Shown piece by piece: positions 1-6,517 of a stretch of DNA of 10,585 bases. The stretch comes from DATIRA01 sp964553405. Lineage in GTDB: Bacteria; Pseudomonadota; Gammaproteobacteria; Steroidobacterales; Steroidobacteraceae. How positions within the stretch are numbered: position 1 is the first letter of the stretch; the number at the start of each line of letters is the position of its first letter. The position numbers and the translations under genes are program-made. Location of the stretch: contig CAZKLS010000097.1 of assembly GCA_964553405.1 (NCBI GenBank), positions 1 to 10,585 on the forward strand, read 5' to 3'. Under the pieces are notes generated by a model that was given only the letters and a program-made list of their open reading frames with translations, did not search any database and was not told where the DNA came from.

Positions 1-2
1 AT

Positions 3-248
3 GGCGCGGCCGGCAAGGACATGCTGTCGAGTGCCGCCTACAAGTCCCGCTTCGGGGTCGAGAACCCGAACGCGCCCTTGCTCGCGGCGCTGCGAGCGCA
101 GGGCGTCCAGGTGCTCTTGTGCGGGCAGACCGCTGCGCACAAGGGCTTTGCGCGAGAGGAGCTCGCGCCCGGCGTCGAGCTGGCGCTTTCGGCGATGACC
201 GCGCTGGTGGCGCTGCAGGCCGATGGCTACCAGCTGATCTCGTTCTGA
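3..248 (+). CDS. DsrE-family protein, 3' end only (5' end outside window)
   Basis: The reading frame enters from before the window and ends at TGA 246-248, giving about 81 residues. The visible part runs from a GAAGKDM segment through a central VQVLLCGQ strand (Cys codon at 120-122) to LAPGVELALSAMTALVALQ and a final GYQLISF strand. This matches the C-terminal half of DsrE/DsrF-like proteins, small alpha/beta proteins related to sulfur-transfer subunits, whose single conserved Cys sits in the same V-x-L-C-G-Q context. The ELALSAMTAL helix and the C-terminal hydrophobic strand are typical of the single-domain periplasmic or cytoplasmic members. Whether this copy carries sulfur cannot be told without the N-terminus. 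An internal ATG at 21 is in frame but is unlikely to be the start, because the conserved GAAGKD residues lie before it. The downstream gene starts 96 bases later on the same strand. Confidence 0.72.
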   Translation, partial: GAAGKDMLSSAAYKSRFGVENPNAPLLAALRAQGVQVLLCGQTAAHKGFAREELAPGVELALSAMTALVALQADGYQLISF

Positions 249-344
249 TCGCTGTGATTTGCGTCTGAGCCGCAGGCCCGCGCCGCTGGCACCATCCGAC
301 GCGCGGCTGAACGGGCCGCGCCTTCGAGCGATCGGAGCCCGGGC

Positions 345-1532
345 ATGCACGGCGGTTTTCCATACCTGGTGCGCGGCGAATACGTCGACGGCGAAGTCCG
401 CTTCGAGCTGCCGGCGCGGTCGCTGGGCGCACTGCGCTGGGTGGGTGTCGTATTGATCGCTTTCGGCCTGCTGTTCGCCTGGGCGCCGGCCCGCGAGCTC
501 TGGGAGACGATCGGGCAATGGCGCCAGGGCCGTGGCGCTGGCGGCAGCGCAGCGTTCGCGCTGTTCGAGCTGCCGTTCCTGATTGCCGGATGCATACCGA
601 TCCTGCTCGGTCTCGTGATCCTGTTCGGGCGCTGCACGGTGGGCTGGAGCAACGGCGGACTGCGCTCGACCGAGCGCCTGGGTGTCCTCGCCTGGACGAG
701 GCGGATGCCCCACGAACCCGTCGCGAAGCTCGAGGTCAGCGTCGCCCACTCGAGCTCGGGCGGTGCCCCGCCGCGCGAGCTGGGCGGTTTCGCAGCGCTT
801 GCCGTGCATTTTGCGGGCGGCTCGCGCCGGCTGCTCGTGCTCGGTTACCCGAAGGACCTGTTGCTGCAGCTGGCCGGCCAGCTGAGCGGGTACGTGGGCG
901 GCAGCGTCGGCACCAGTACAGGCGCGGAGACCAGGATCTTCGGGACAACCGCTGCCGACGAGCCGGAGGACGTCCCCACTCAGCCCGAGGGCAGCGCCGT
1001 CGTGGTCGAAAGCGGGACGGACCGGCTGCGGCTCGTGGCGCCGCCGGTCGGCGTCTGGCGCGGCTCGAGAGGCATGTTTCTGATGGCACTCTTCTGGTGC
1101 GGCATGATGCTCGCCATGACGGTCGCTTTCGCCGTGATCGGTCCGGACCGGCCTGCAAGCATGCCGTGGTTCGTCTGGGTGATGCTGCTCGGGTTCTGGC
1201 TGGTCGGTGCGTGGCTGCTGGCGGCCTCGGTGAACATGGGCCGTCGCACGGCGGTGCTCGAGGCCGAGCGGGGACGGTTCCGGGTGAGCGTCCGCGGCAT
1301 CCTCGGCGAGCGTAACTGGGAGTGGCAGCGCGACGAGCTCGCGGCGCTGCGGGTGGGGGCGAGCGGGCTGGCGGTCAACGACGTGCCGGTGCTCGAGCTC
1401 CAGGTGCATCCGCGGGTGGGCAACAAGGTCGGCCTGCTCGCGGGACGGGAGGAGCAGGAGTTGCGCTGGATGGCTACGCGCCTGCGGGCGGTGCTTGGCG
1501 TTCCTTCGCAGCGAAGCGGGCCGGCAGGCTAG
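345..1532 (+). CDS. Uncharacterised four-helix membrane protein with internally duplicated layout
   Basis: I do not recognise the family. The ATG at 345 has GGAG at 334-337, seven bases upstream. The 395-residue product has four hydrophobic segments at about residues 31-48, 73-95, 243-265 and 275-296, and no signal peptide. Each helix pair is preceded by a short charged strand (GEVRFELP near 16-23; DRLRLVAPP near 226-234) and followed by a mostly beta, soluble stretch of about 90-100 residues that ends in an amphipathic helix (DLLLQLAGQLSGYVGG near 171-186; EEQELRWMATRLRAVLG near 369-385). This suggests two copies of a [strand, two helices, PH-like beta domain, helix] unit, like small bacterial PH/DUF304-type membrane proteins in tandem; that fold is inference. 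Residues 187-222 form a low-complexity linker rich in Thr, Ala, Glu and Pro. It lies in the same direction as the dsrE-like gene and could share its transcript. Confidence 0.75.
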   Translation: MHGGFPYLVRGEYVDGEVRFELPARSLGALRWVGVVLIAFGLLFAWAPARELWETIGQWRQGRGAGGSAAFALFELPFLIAGCIPILLGLVILFGRCTVGWSNGGLRSTERLGVLAWTRRMPHEPVAKLEVSVAHSSSGGAPPRELGGFAALAVHFAGGSRRLLVLGYPKDLLLQLAGQLSGYVGGSVGTSTGAETRIFGTTAADEPEDVPTQPEGSAVVVESGTDRLRLVAPPVGVWRGSRGMFLMALFWCGMMLAMTVAFAVIGPDRPASMPWFVWVMLLGFWLVGAWLLAASVNMGRRTAVLEAERGRFRVSVRGILGERNWEWQRDELAALRVGASGLAVNDVPVLELQVHPRVGNKVGLLAGREEQELRWMATRLRAVLGVPSQRSGPAG

Positions 1533-1614
1533 CCATCCCGAGCCCCACGGGGCATTGCCGCCGGCACGGTGTCCCCGCAGCAGGCACGGCCGAGCGTCGA
1601 CTGGCTTTCCACGA

Positions 1615-1643
1615 TTGACAACCCGGGAGACCTGGGCTAGGTA
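1615..1643 (+). promoter_or_regulatory. Candidate promoter for the pullulanase gene
   Basis: A perfect TTGACA at 1615-1620 is followed after 17 bases by TAGGTA at 1638-1643. The -35 box is ideal, but the -10 box matches the consensus only at its first two positions, so sigma-70 use would be weak or activator-dependent. It lies 55 bases before the gene, and an A-rich run (1647-1655) follows the -10 box. This is the best candidate in the 165-base gap. Confidence 0.35.
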
Positions 1644-1666
1644 CTCAAAAACAACAATTCCGCACG

Positions 1667-1684
1667 CCGCGGGCCGGCCCGCGG
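1667..1684. repeat. Perfect 18-bp palindrome in the pullulanase leader
   Basis: CCGCGGG-CCGG-CCCGCGG reads identically on both strands. As RNA it would fold into a 7-bp all-G/C stem with a 4-base loop. It ends 3 bases before the G-rich Shine-Dalgarno tract (GGGGAGGG, 1687-1694) of the gene starting at 1698, so it could limit ribosome access or protect the 5' end. As DNA it could be an operator. Both roles are inference; the palindrome is seen directly. Confidence 0.6.
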
Positions 1685-1697
1685 ACGGGGAGGGACC

Positions 1698-4600
1698 ATG
1701 ACTAGAAGAATCCTTGCCGGGCTGGGCCTCGCGCTGCTCGCGGCCGCTGCGCCGCTTTCCGCGGATCACACCCCGCCCCCGGCCAGTGTGGCTATCGTTG
1801 GCAGCCTGCAGTCCGAGCTGGGCTGCCCGGGCGACTGGCAACCGGATTGCGCCTTGACGGAGCTGGTCTATGACGGCGGCGACCGCGTCTGGCAGGCCTC
1901 GTTCCCGCTGCCGGCTGGCAACTGGGAGTACAAGGCCGCGCTGAACGACAGCTGGGACGAGAACTACGGGGCGAACGCGCAGCCGAACGGTAACAACATC
2001 CCGCTCTTCCTCGGGGCCGGCGCGACGGTCAAGTTCTATTACGACCACGAGACGCACTGGGTCACCGACGCCGTCAACTCGCGCATCGTCACGGCGCCCG
2101 GCAGCTACCAGAGCGAGCTCGGCTGCCCGGGCGACTGGCAACCGGACTGCCTGCGCTCCTGGCTGCAGGATCCGGACGGCGACGGCGTCTATGCCTTCGA
2201 AACCGATCAGATCCCCGCCGGCAGCTACGAGGTCAAGGCGGCGATCAACGAGTCCTGGGACGAGAATTATGGCGCCGGAGGAGTACGGGACGGTCCGAAC
2301 ATCCCGTTCAACGTCGCGGACGGCGACACGATCGTATTCAGGTTCGACTCCGCGACCAACGTCCTCACCGTGTCGGCCGCTGCGCCGGCGGCCTACGCGA
2401 TCATCCACTATTACCGGGCGGACGGAGACTACGGCGATCACACGACCGGCGACTACAACGACTACTGGGGCCTGCACCTGTGGGGCGACGGCATCGACCC
2501 GTCGGAGGTCACCCAGTGGACTGCGCCGAAGCCGTTCCTTGGCGAGGACGGATACGGGCGCTTCGCCTGGGTCAGGCTCGCGCCGGGCGGTGGAACGGTC
2601 AACTTCATCGTTCACCGCGGCGACGCGAAGGACGGCACGAGTGCCGACCGGTCCTTCGATGCGAACGCGTATCCCGAGATCTGGCTGAAGGGCGGCGACG
2701 GTCTCGAATACACGAGCCAGGCCGCGGCCCAGGGCTACGCCACGATCCGCTACCACCGGCCCGACGGTGACTACGGCGACCCGACCAGCGCGGACTTCAA
2801 CGATTTCTGGGGCCTGCACCTGTGGGGCGCCGCGATCGATCCGTCCGAGGCGACGCAATGGACGAGCCCGAAGCGGCCGACCGGCATCGACGGTGACGGT
2901 GCGTACTGGAACGTGCTGCTGCAGGATCCCTCTCAGCCGCTCAACTTCATCATCCATCGCGGCGACACCAAGGACCCGGGTCCCGACCAGAGCGTCATTC
3001 CAGAGCAGGTGCCGACGGCCTGGATCGAGTCAGGCGACCTCGAGATCTACGCGAGCCGCGCGGCGGCAAAGGGCTATGCCCGGCTGCACTATCACCGTCC
3101 CGCGGGCGACTACGGCGACTACACCAGCTCGAATTTCAACGACTTCTGGGGGCTGCACGTCTGGACCGGCGCGGCGAGCCCCACGAGTTGGACCGACCCG
3201 GTCCGGCCCGCCGGCTTCGACGTGTTCGGGCCGTACTTCGACGTTCCGCTGCTGTCGGGCGCGACCGAGCTCGGCTACATACTGCATCGCGGCGACACCA
3301 AGGACCCCGGCCCGGACCAGTTCCTCGCGTTTGCCGTGGACGGTCACGAGGTCTGGCAACTGCAAGGCGCCGACCCCGCTGCGCCCTACATACTGCCGGT
3401 GCGGGCTGCGTCCACCGGCAATCCGGGCGACCTGCGCAGCCTGCAAGCCTTCTGGGTGGATCACCAGACCATCGCGTGGGATGTCGCTGGCGATGCGAGC
3501 CTGACCTACACGCTGCACCATGCCGCTGACGGCGGCCTCACCGCGACGAACACCGGCATCACCGGCGGCACGAGCATCGTGCTCGCGCCGGGATCGCTCA
3601 GCGACGAGGTGAAGGCGAAATTCCCGCAACTCGCCGGGCTTCCGGCGCTGCAGCTGCCGGCCAGCGTGCTGCCGATGGTGCCCGAGATGCTGCGCGGCCA
3701 GGTCGCCGTATCGGCGGTCGGTGCCGACGGCAAGTCGGTGGACGCCACCGGGCTGCAGATCCCGGGCGTGCTCGACGACCTCTACGATTATTCGGGTGCG
3801 CTCGGCGTCGCGATGCAGGGAGGAGCGCCGGTCGTCCGCGTGTGGGCGCCGACGGCGAAGTCGGTGACGTTCCACCTGTTCGCGGATGCCGATCCCGCGA
3901 CCGGCTCCGCGACGTATCCGATGACCTTCGATCCGGTCAGCGGTGTCTGGAGCATCGACGGCTCGACGGACTGGCTCGGTCAGTACTACCTGTTCGAGGT
4001 CGAGGTCTACGTGCCATCCACCGGCGCGATCGAGCACAACGTCGTGACCGATCCGTACTCGCTGAGCCTCGCGATGAACAGCGCCCGCAGCCAGGTCGTC
4101 GACCTCGGCGACCCGGCGCTGAAGCCGCCGGGCTGGGACGGACTCGTGAAGCCGTCGCTGGCGGCCCCCGAGGACATCTCGATCTACGAGCTGCACGTCC
4201 GGGACTTCTCGGCCAACGACGTTTCGGTGCCTGACCAGTACAAGGGTACCTACAAGGCGTTCACGCTGAACGGCAGCGACGGCATGCTGCACCTCGGCGC
4301 GCTCGCTGCGTCCGGGCTGACGCACGTGCACCTGTTGCCTGCGTTCGACATTGCAACGGTCGACGAGAACAAGGCGAGCTGGCAGGCACCCGACCCCGCG
4401 GTGCTCGCAACCTATCCGCCCGATTCCGACCAGCAGCAGGCGGCTGTCGCGGCGACCGAGGACCTGGACGGCTTCAACTGGGGCTACGACCCCTGGCACT
4501 ACACGACGCCCGAGGGCAGCTATGCGACCGATCCCGCGGGCGCCGTGCGCGTGCGGGAGTTCCGCGAGATGGTCCAGGGCCTCAACGACATGGGGCTGCG

Positions 4601-6308
4601 CGTGGTCATGGACGTCGTCTACAACCATACGAACTCGGCCGGGCAGGACGAGAAGTCCGTGCTCGACAAGATCGTGCCCGGTTACTACCACCGCCTGAAC
4701 GACCGCGGCGACGTCGAGACCAGCAGCTGCTGCCCGAACACGGCCAGCGAGCACGAGATGATGGAGAAGCTGATGATCGACTCGCTCGTCACCTGGGCGC
4801 GCGAATACAAGATCGACGCTTTCCGCTTCGACCTTATGGGTCACCACATGAAGCGCAACATCGAGGCCGCGCGCGCGGCGCTCGATGCGCTGACGCCGGC
4901 GAACGACGGTGTCGACGGTTCGTCCATCTACCTCTACGGCGAGGGCTGGAACTTCGGCGAGGTGGCGAACAACGCCCGCGGCGTCAACGCGACGCAGGCC
5001 AACATGGCCGGTACCGGCGTCGGCACGTTCAACGACCGGGTCCGCGACGGCGTGCGGGGCGGCGGGCCGTTCAGCGGCCTGCAGGAACAGGGTTTCGCGA
5101 CGGGGCTCTGCTACGACCCGAACTGGCTGCCGCAGGGCGATGCCTGCGCAGAGCTGCTGCGAAGAACCGACTGGATCCGCGTGTCGCTGACCGGCAACCT
5201 GGCGGACTACCTGCTGGTGGACCGCAACGGCAACCTCGTGCCGGGCTCGTCGGTGGACTATCAGGGCCAGCCGGCCGGCTACACCCTGGATCCCCAGGAG
5301 GTCATCAACTACGTCGCGGCCCACGACAACGAGACCTTGTTCGACGCCGTGCAGCTGAAGGCGGCCGCAGGCAACGACGTGGCGGCGCGTGTCCGGGCCC
5401 ACAACGTGGCGCTGTCGCTGGTCGCGCTCGGCCAGGGCGTGCCGTTCTTCCATGCCGGCACCGACATGCTGCGCTCGAAGTCGATGGATCGGGACAGCTA
5501 CAACTCCGGCGACTGGTTCAACCGGCTCGACTTCAGCTACCAGGACAACAACTGGGGCGTGGGCCTGCCGGTCGCGTCGAAGAACCAGGCGAACTGGCCG
5601 ATCATGGCGCCGCTGCTCGCGGATCCGGGACTCGATCCGGATCCGGCGCATATCATGGCCGGCGTCGACCACTTCCAGGAGATGCTGCAGATCCGCCGCA
5701 GCTCGCCGCTGTTCCGGCTGCCGACCGCGGGCGAGGTCTCGGACAGGCTCACGTTCCACAACACCGGTCCCGGCCAGGTGCCTGGCCTGATCGCGATGAG
5801 CCTGGCCGACCCGGCGGGCACCCGTGACCCGAGGTTCGAGGCGATCGTCGTGCTGTTCAACGCCAACGACGAGCCGGTGAGCTTCCCGGTCGCTGGATTC
5901 GTGGGATCTGCGTTCGAGCTCCACCCGGTGCAGCGCCAGTCGGCCGACGCGCTGGCGCGAAGCTCGACCTTCGACCTGCTGACCGGCACGTTCGACGTCG
6001 CCGGCCGCACGACCGCTGTGTTCGTGACGATGCGTTCGCCGGTCGATCAGATCGACGTGATCATCGGAGCGATCGAGGACCTGCTCGCCGACGGCAAGCT
6101 GAACGGTGGCCAGGCGAACTCGCTCATCAAGAAGCTCGAGAACGCCCAGGCGAAAATCGAGCGCGGTCAGATCGGCGCCGCGATCAACCAGCTCATGGCG
6201 TTCGTCAACGAGGTCGAGTCGCTGGTCGCCGAGGGCGTGCTCAGCGCGTCCGACGGCGCAGCGCTGATCGAGGCCGCAAGCGGTGTGATCGACGCGCTGG
6301 GCGGCTGA
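1698..6308 (+). CDS. pulA: Secreted multi-modular type I pullulanase (GH13_13)
   Basis: Hydrolyses alpha-1,6 branch links in pullulan, amylopectin, glycogen or limit dextrins outside the cytoplasm. The 1536 residues start with a signal peptide (about 1-22, cleavage after LSA, no lipobox Cys, unlike Klebsiella PulA). Next come two X25-type modules (about 31-128 and 131-226), three CBM41 modules (about 233-339, 347-452, 460-566), a pullulanase N2 domain (about 571-690), CBM48 (about 697-795), the GH13 barrel (about 825-1280), a C-terminal beta domain (to about 1445) and a FIMAH-like tail (about 1449-1532). Catalytic signatures are intact: DVVYNH at 972-977, the type I motif as FNWGYDP at 926-932 (Tyr replaced by Phe), FRFDL with nucleophile Asp1045, GEGW with acid/base Glu1082, and HDN at 1209-1211. 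It is longer than the roughly 1090-residue Klebsiella enzyme because of the added modules. Start ATG follows GGGGAGGG. No transporter or regulator gene for maltodextrin lies beside it. Confidence 0.95.
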   Translation: MTRRILAGLGLALLAAAAPLSADHTPPPASVAIVGSLQSELGCPGDWQPDCALTELVYDGGDRVWQASFPLPAGNWEYKAALNDSWDENYGANAQPNGNNIPLFLGAGATVKFYYDHETHWVTDAVNSRIVTAPGSYQSELGCPGDWQPDCLRSWLQDPDGDGVYAFETDQIPAGSYEVKAAINESWDENYGAGGVRDGPNIPFNVADGDTIVFRFDSATNVLTVSAAAPAAYAIIHYYRADGDYGDHTTGDYNDYWGLHLWGDGIDPSEVTQWTAPKPFLGEDGYGRFAWVRLAPGGGTVNFIVHRGDAKDGTSADRSFDANAYPEIWLKGGDGLEYTSQAAAQGYATIRYHRPDGDYGDPTSADFNDFWGLHLWGAAIDPSEATQWTSPKRPTGIDGDGAYWNVLLQDPSQPLNFIIHRGDTKDPGPDQSVIPEQVPTAWIESGDLEIYASRAAAKGYARLHYHRPAGDYGDYTSSNFNDFWGLHVWTGAASPTSWTDPVRPAGFDVFGPYFDVPLLSGATELGYILHRGDTKDPGPDQFLAFAVDGHEVWQLQGADPAAPYILPVRAASTGNPGDLRSLQAFWVDHQTIAWDVAGDASLTYTLHHAADGGLTATNTGITGGTSIVLAPGSLSDEVKAKFPQLAGLPALQLPASVLPMVPEMLRGQVAVSAVGADGKSVDATGLQIPGVLDDLYDYSGALGVAMQGGAPVVRVWAPTAKSVTFHLFADADPATGSATYPMTFDPVSGVWSIDGSTDWLGQYYLFEVEVYVPSTGAIEHNVVTDPYSLSLAMNSARSQVVDLGDPALKPPGWDGLVKPSLAAPEDISIYELHVRDFSANDVSVPDQYKGTYKAFTLNGSDGMLHLGALAASGLTHVHLLPAFDIATVDENKASWQAPDPAVLATYPPDSDQQQAAVAATEDLDGFNWGYDPWHYTTPEGSYATDPAGAVRVREFREMVQGLNDMGLRVVMDVVYNHTNSAGQDEKSVLDKIVPGYYHRLNDRGDVETSSCCPNTASEHEMMEKLMIDSLVTWAREYKIDAFRFDLMGHHMKRNIEAARAALDALTPANDGVDGSSIYLYGEGWNFGEVANNARGVNATQANMAGTGVGTFNDRVRDGVRGGGPFSGLQEQGFATGLCYDPNWLPQGDACAELLRRTDWIRVSLTGNLADYLLVDRNGNLVPGSSVDYQGQPAGYTLDPQEVINYVAAHDNETLFDAVQLKAAAGNDVAARVRAHNVALSLVALGQGVPFFHAGTDMLRSKSMDRDSYNSGDWFNRLDFSYQDNNWGVGLPVASKNQANWPIMAPLLADPGLDPDPAHIMAGVDHFQEMLQIRRSSPLFRLPTAGEVSDRLTFHNTGPGQVPGLIAMSLADPAGTRDPRFEAIVVLFNANDEPVSFPVAGFVGSAFELHPVQRQSADALARSSTFDLLTGTFDVAGRTTAVFVTMRSPVDQIDVIIGAIEDLLADGKLNGGQANSLIKKLENAQAKIERGQIGAAINQLMAFVNEVESLVAEGVLSASDGAALIEAASGVIDALGG
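1788..2375 (+). repeat. Tandem pair of X25-type modules within pulA
   Basis: Two consecutive beta-sandwich modules with a 100-residue period. Both contain QSELGCPGDWQPDC, with Cys43/Cys51 in the first and Cys143/Cys151 in the second, and both contain SWDENYG. The DNA is nearly identical over the Cys segment, at 1815-1850 and again exactly 300 bases later, at 2115-2150, with silent differences only. The paired Cys could form a disulfide in each module, as expected for an exported protein. X25 modules occur in pullulanases and amylopullulanases; their ligand is not shown here. Confidence 0.8.
2394..3395 (+). repeat. Three tandem CBM41 starch-binding modules within pulA
   Basis: Three modules begin at Tyr233, Tyr347 and Tyr460 (periods of 114 and 113 residues). 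Each has a DGDYGD or AGDYGD motif, then WGLH(L/V)W (Trp257/262, 371/376, 484/489), a second tryptophan (274, 388, 498) and HRGD(A/T)KD. Trp and Lys residues bind alpha-glucans in CBM41 (family knowledge). Copies 1 and 2 have W-T-x-P-K (Lys278, Lys392); copy 3 has WTDPV, with Val502 at that position, and a shorter loop before Trp498, so its binding may differ. Confidence 0.9.
6042..6293 (+). other. C-terminal FIMAH-like helical tail of the pullulanase
   Basis: Residues about 1449-1532 lie beyond the usual end of pullulanases. They form an Ala, Leu and Ile-rich helical segment with the pattern IEDLLADGKLNGGQANSL, then KLENAQAKIERGQIGAAINQL, then AFVNEVESLVAEGVLSASDG. This resembles the short FIMAH-type tails found at the ends of assorted secreted bacterial proteins. 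It may mediate protein contacts or surface retention, but its role is not established. Confidence 0.65.
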
Positions 6309-6320
6309 GTCATTCCGTTT

Positions 6321-6346
6321 GCCGCGGCGGAGAAATCCGTCGCGGC
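6321..6346. terminator. Hairpin after pulA, possible transcript end (no U-tract)
   Basis: An 11-bp stem (one G-U pair on the plus strand) closed by a GAAA tetraloop sits 12 bases after the pullulanase stop codon. No T-run follows on either strand, so it is not a canonical intrinsic terminator. It may stabilise the 3' end of the mRNA or work with Rho. On the minus strand it also lies downstream of tRNA-Pro. Confidence 0.4.
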
Positions 6347-6418
6347 ACGGACGCCGGGCGAGCCGATCATCCGGCTGCGTCAACGCGGGGGCTCGGGGAC
6401 TCCGGGCAGCGGGTTGGT

Positions 6419-6495
6419 TGGTCGGGGTGAGAGGATTTGAACCTCCGACTCCTACGTCCCGAACGTAGTGCTCTACCAGGCTGAGCTACACCCCG
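6419..6495 (-). tRNA. tRNA-Pro (anticodon CGG)
   Basis: The 77-base minus-strand gene has a 7-bp acceptor stem (CGGGGTG with CACCCCG), discriminator A and an encoded CCA (6421-6419). It has a D-arm with AGCTCAGCCTGGTAGAGC, an anticodon stem CTACG/CGTAG enclosing TTCGGGA (anticodon CGG, reading CCG proline codons), and a T-arm with GGAGGTTCAAATCCTC. CCG is a natural proline codon choice for a genome of this GC content. The 5' end lies 22 bases after the ispB stop on the same strand, and I see no good promoter between them, so it may be cut from an ispB read-through transcript. Confidence 0.95.
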
Positions 6496-6517
6496 ATGGC
6501 CATTGCGCGTGGGACGC

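Noticed and set aside
287..310. TGGCAC as half of a sigma-54 promoter
   Set aside because: The required TTGCA-type element is absent at the correct spacing.
5610..5660. Clustered GGATCCG and GATCC repeats in pulA
   Set aside because: They fall in frame in a segment coding for Asp-Pro-rich residues (ADPGLDPDPAH) and are explained by codon choice.
3030..6383. A 1117-codon open frame on the minus strand opposite the pullulanase gene
   Set aside because: Its His/Arg/Val/Asp-rich, low-hydrophobicity translation has no domain pattern, and it is antisense to a gene with intact catalytic motifs. High GC content removes stop codons from this frame.
6419..6495. tRNA-Pro as an integration site for a mobile element carrying pulA
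   Set aside because: No integrase, no second copy of the tRNA 3' end and no phage or plasmid genes are seen; pulA matches its neighbours in GC content and codon style.
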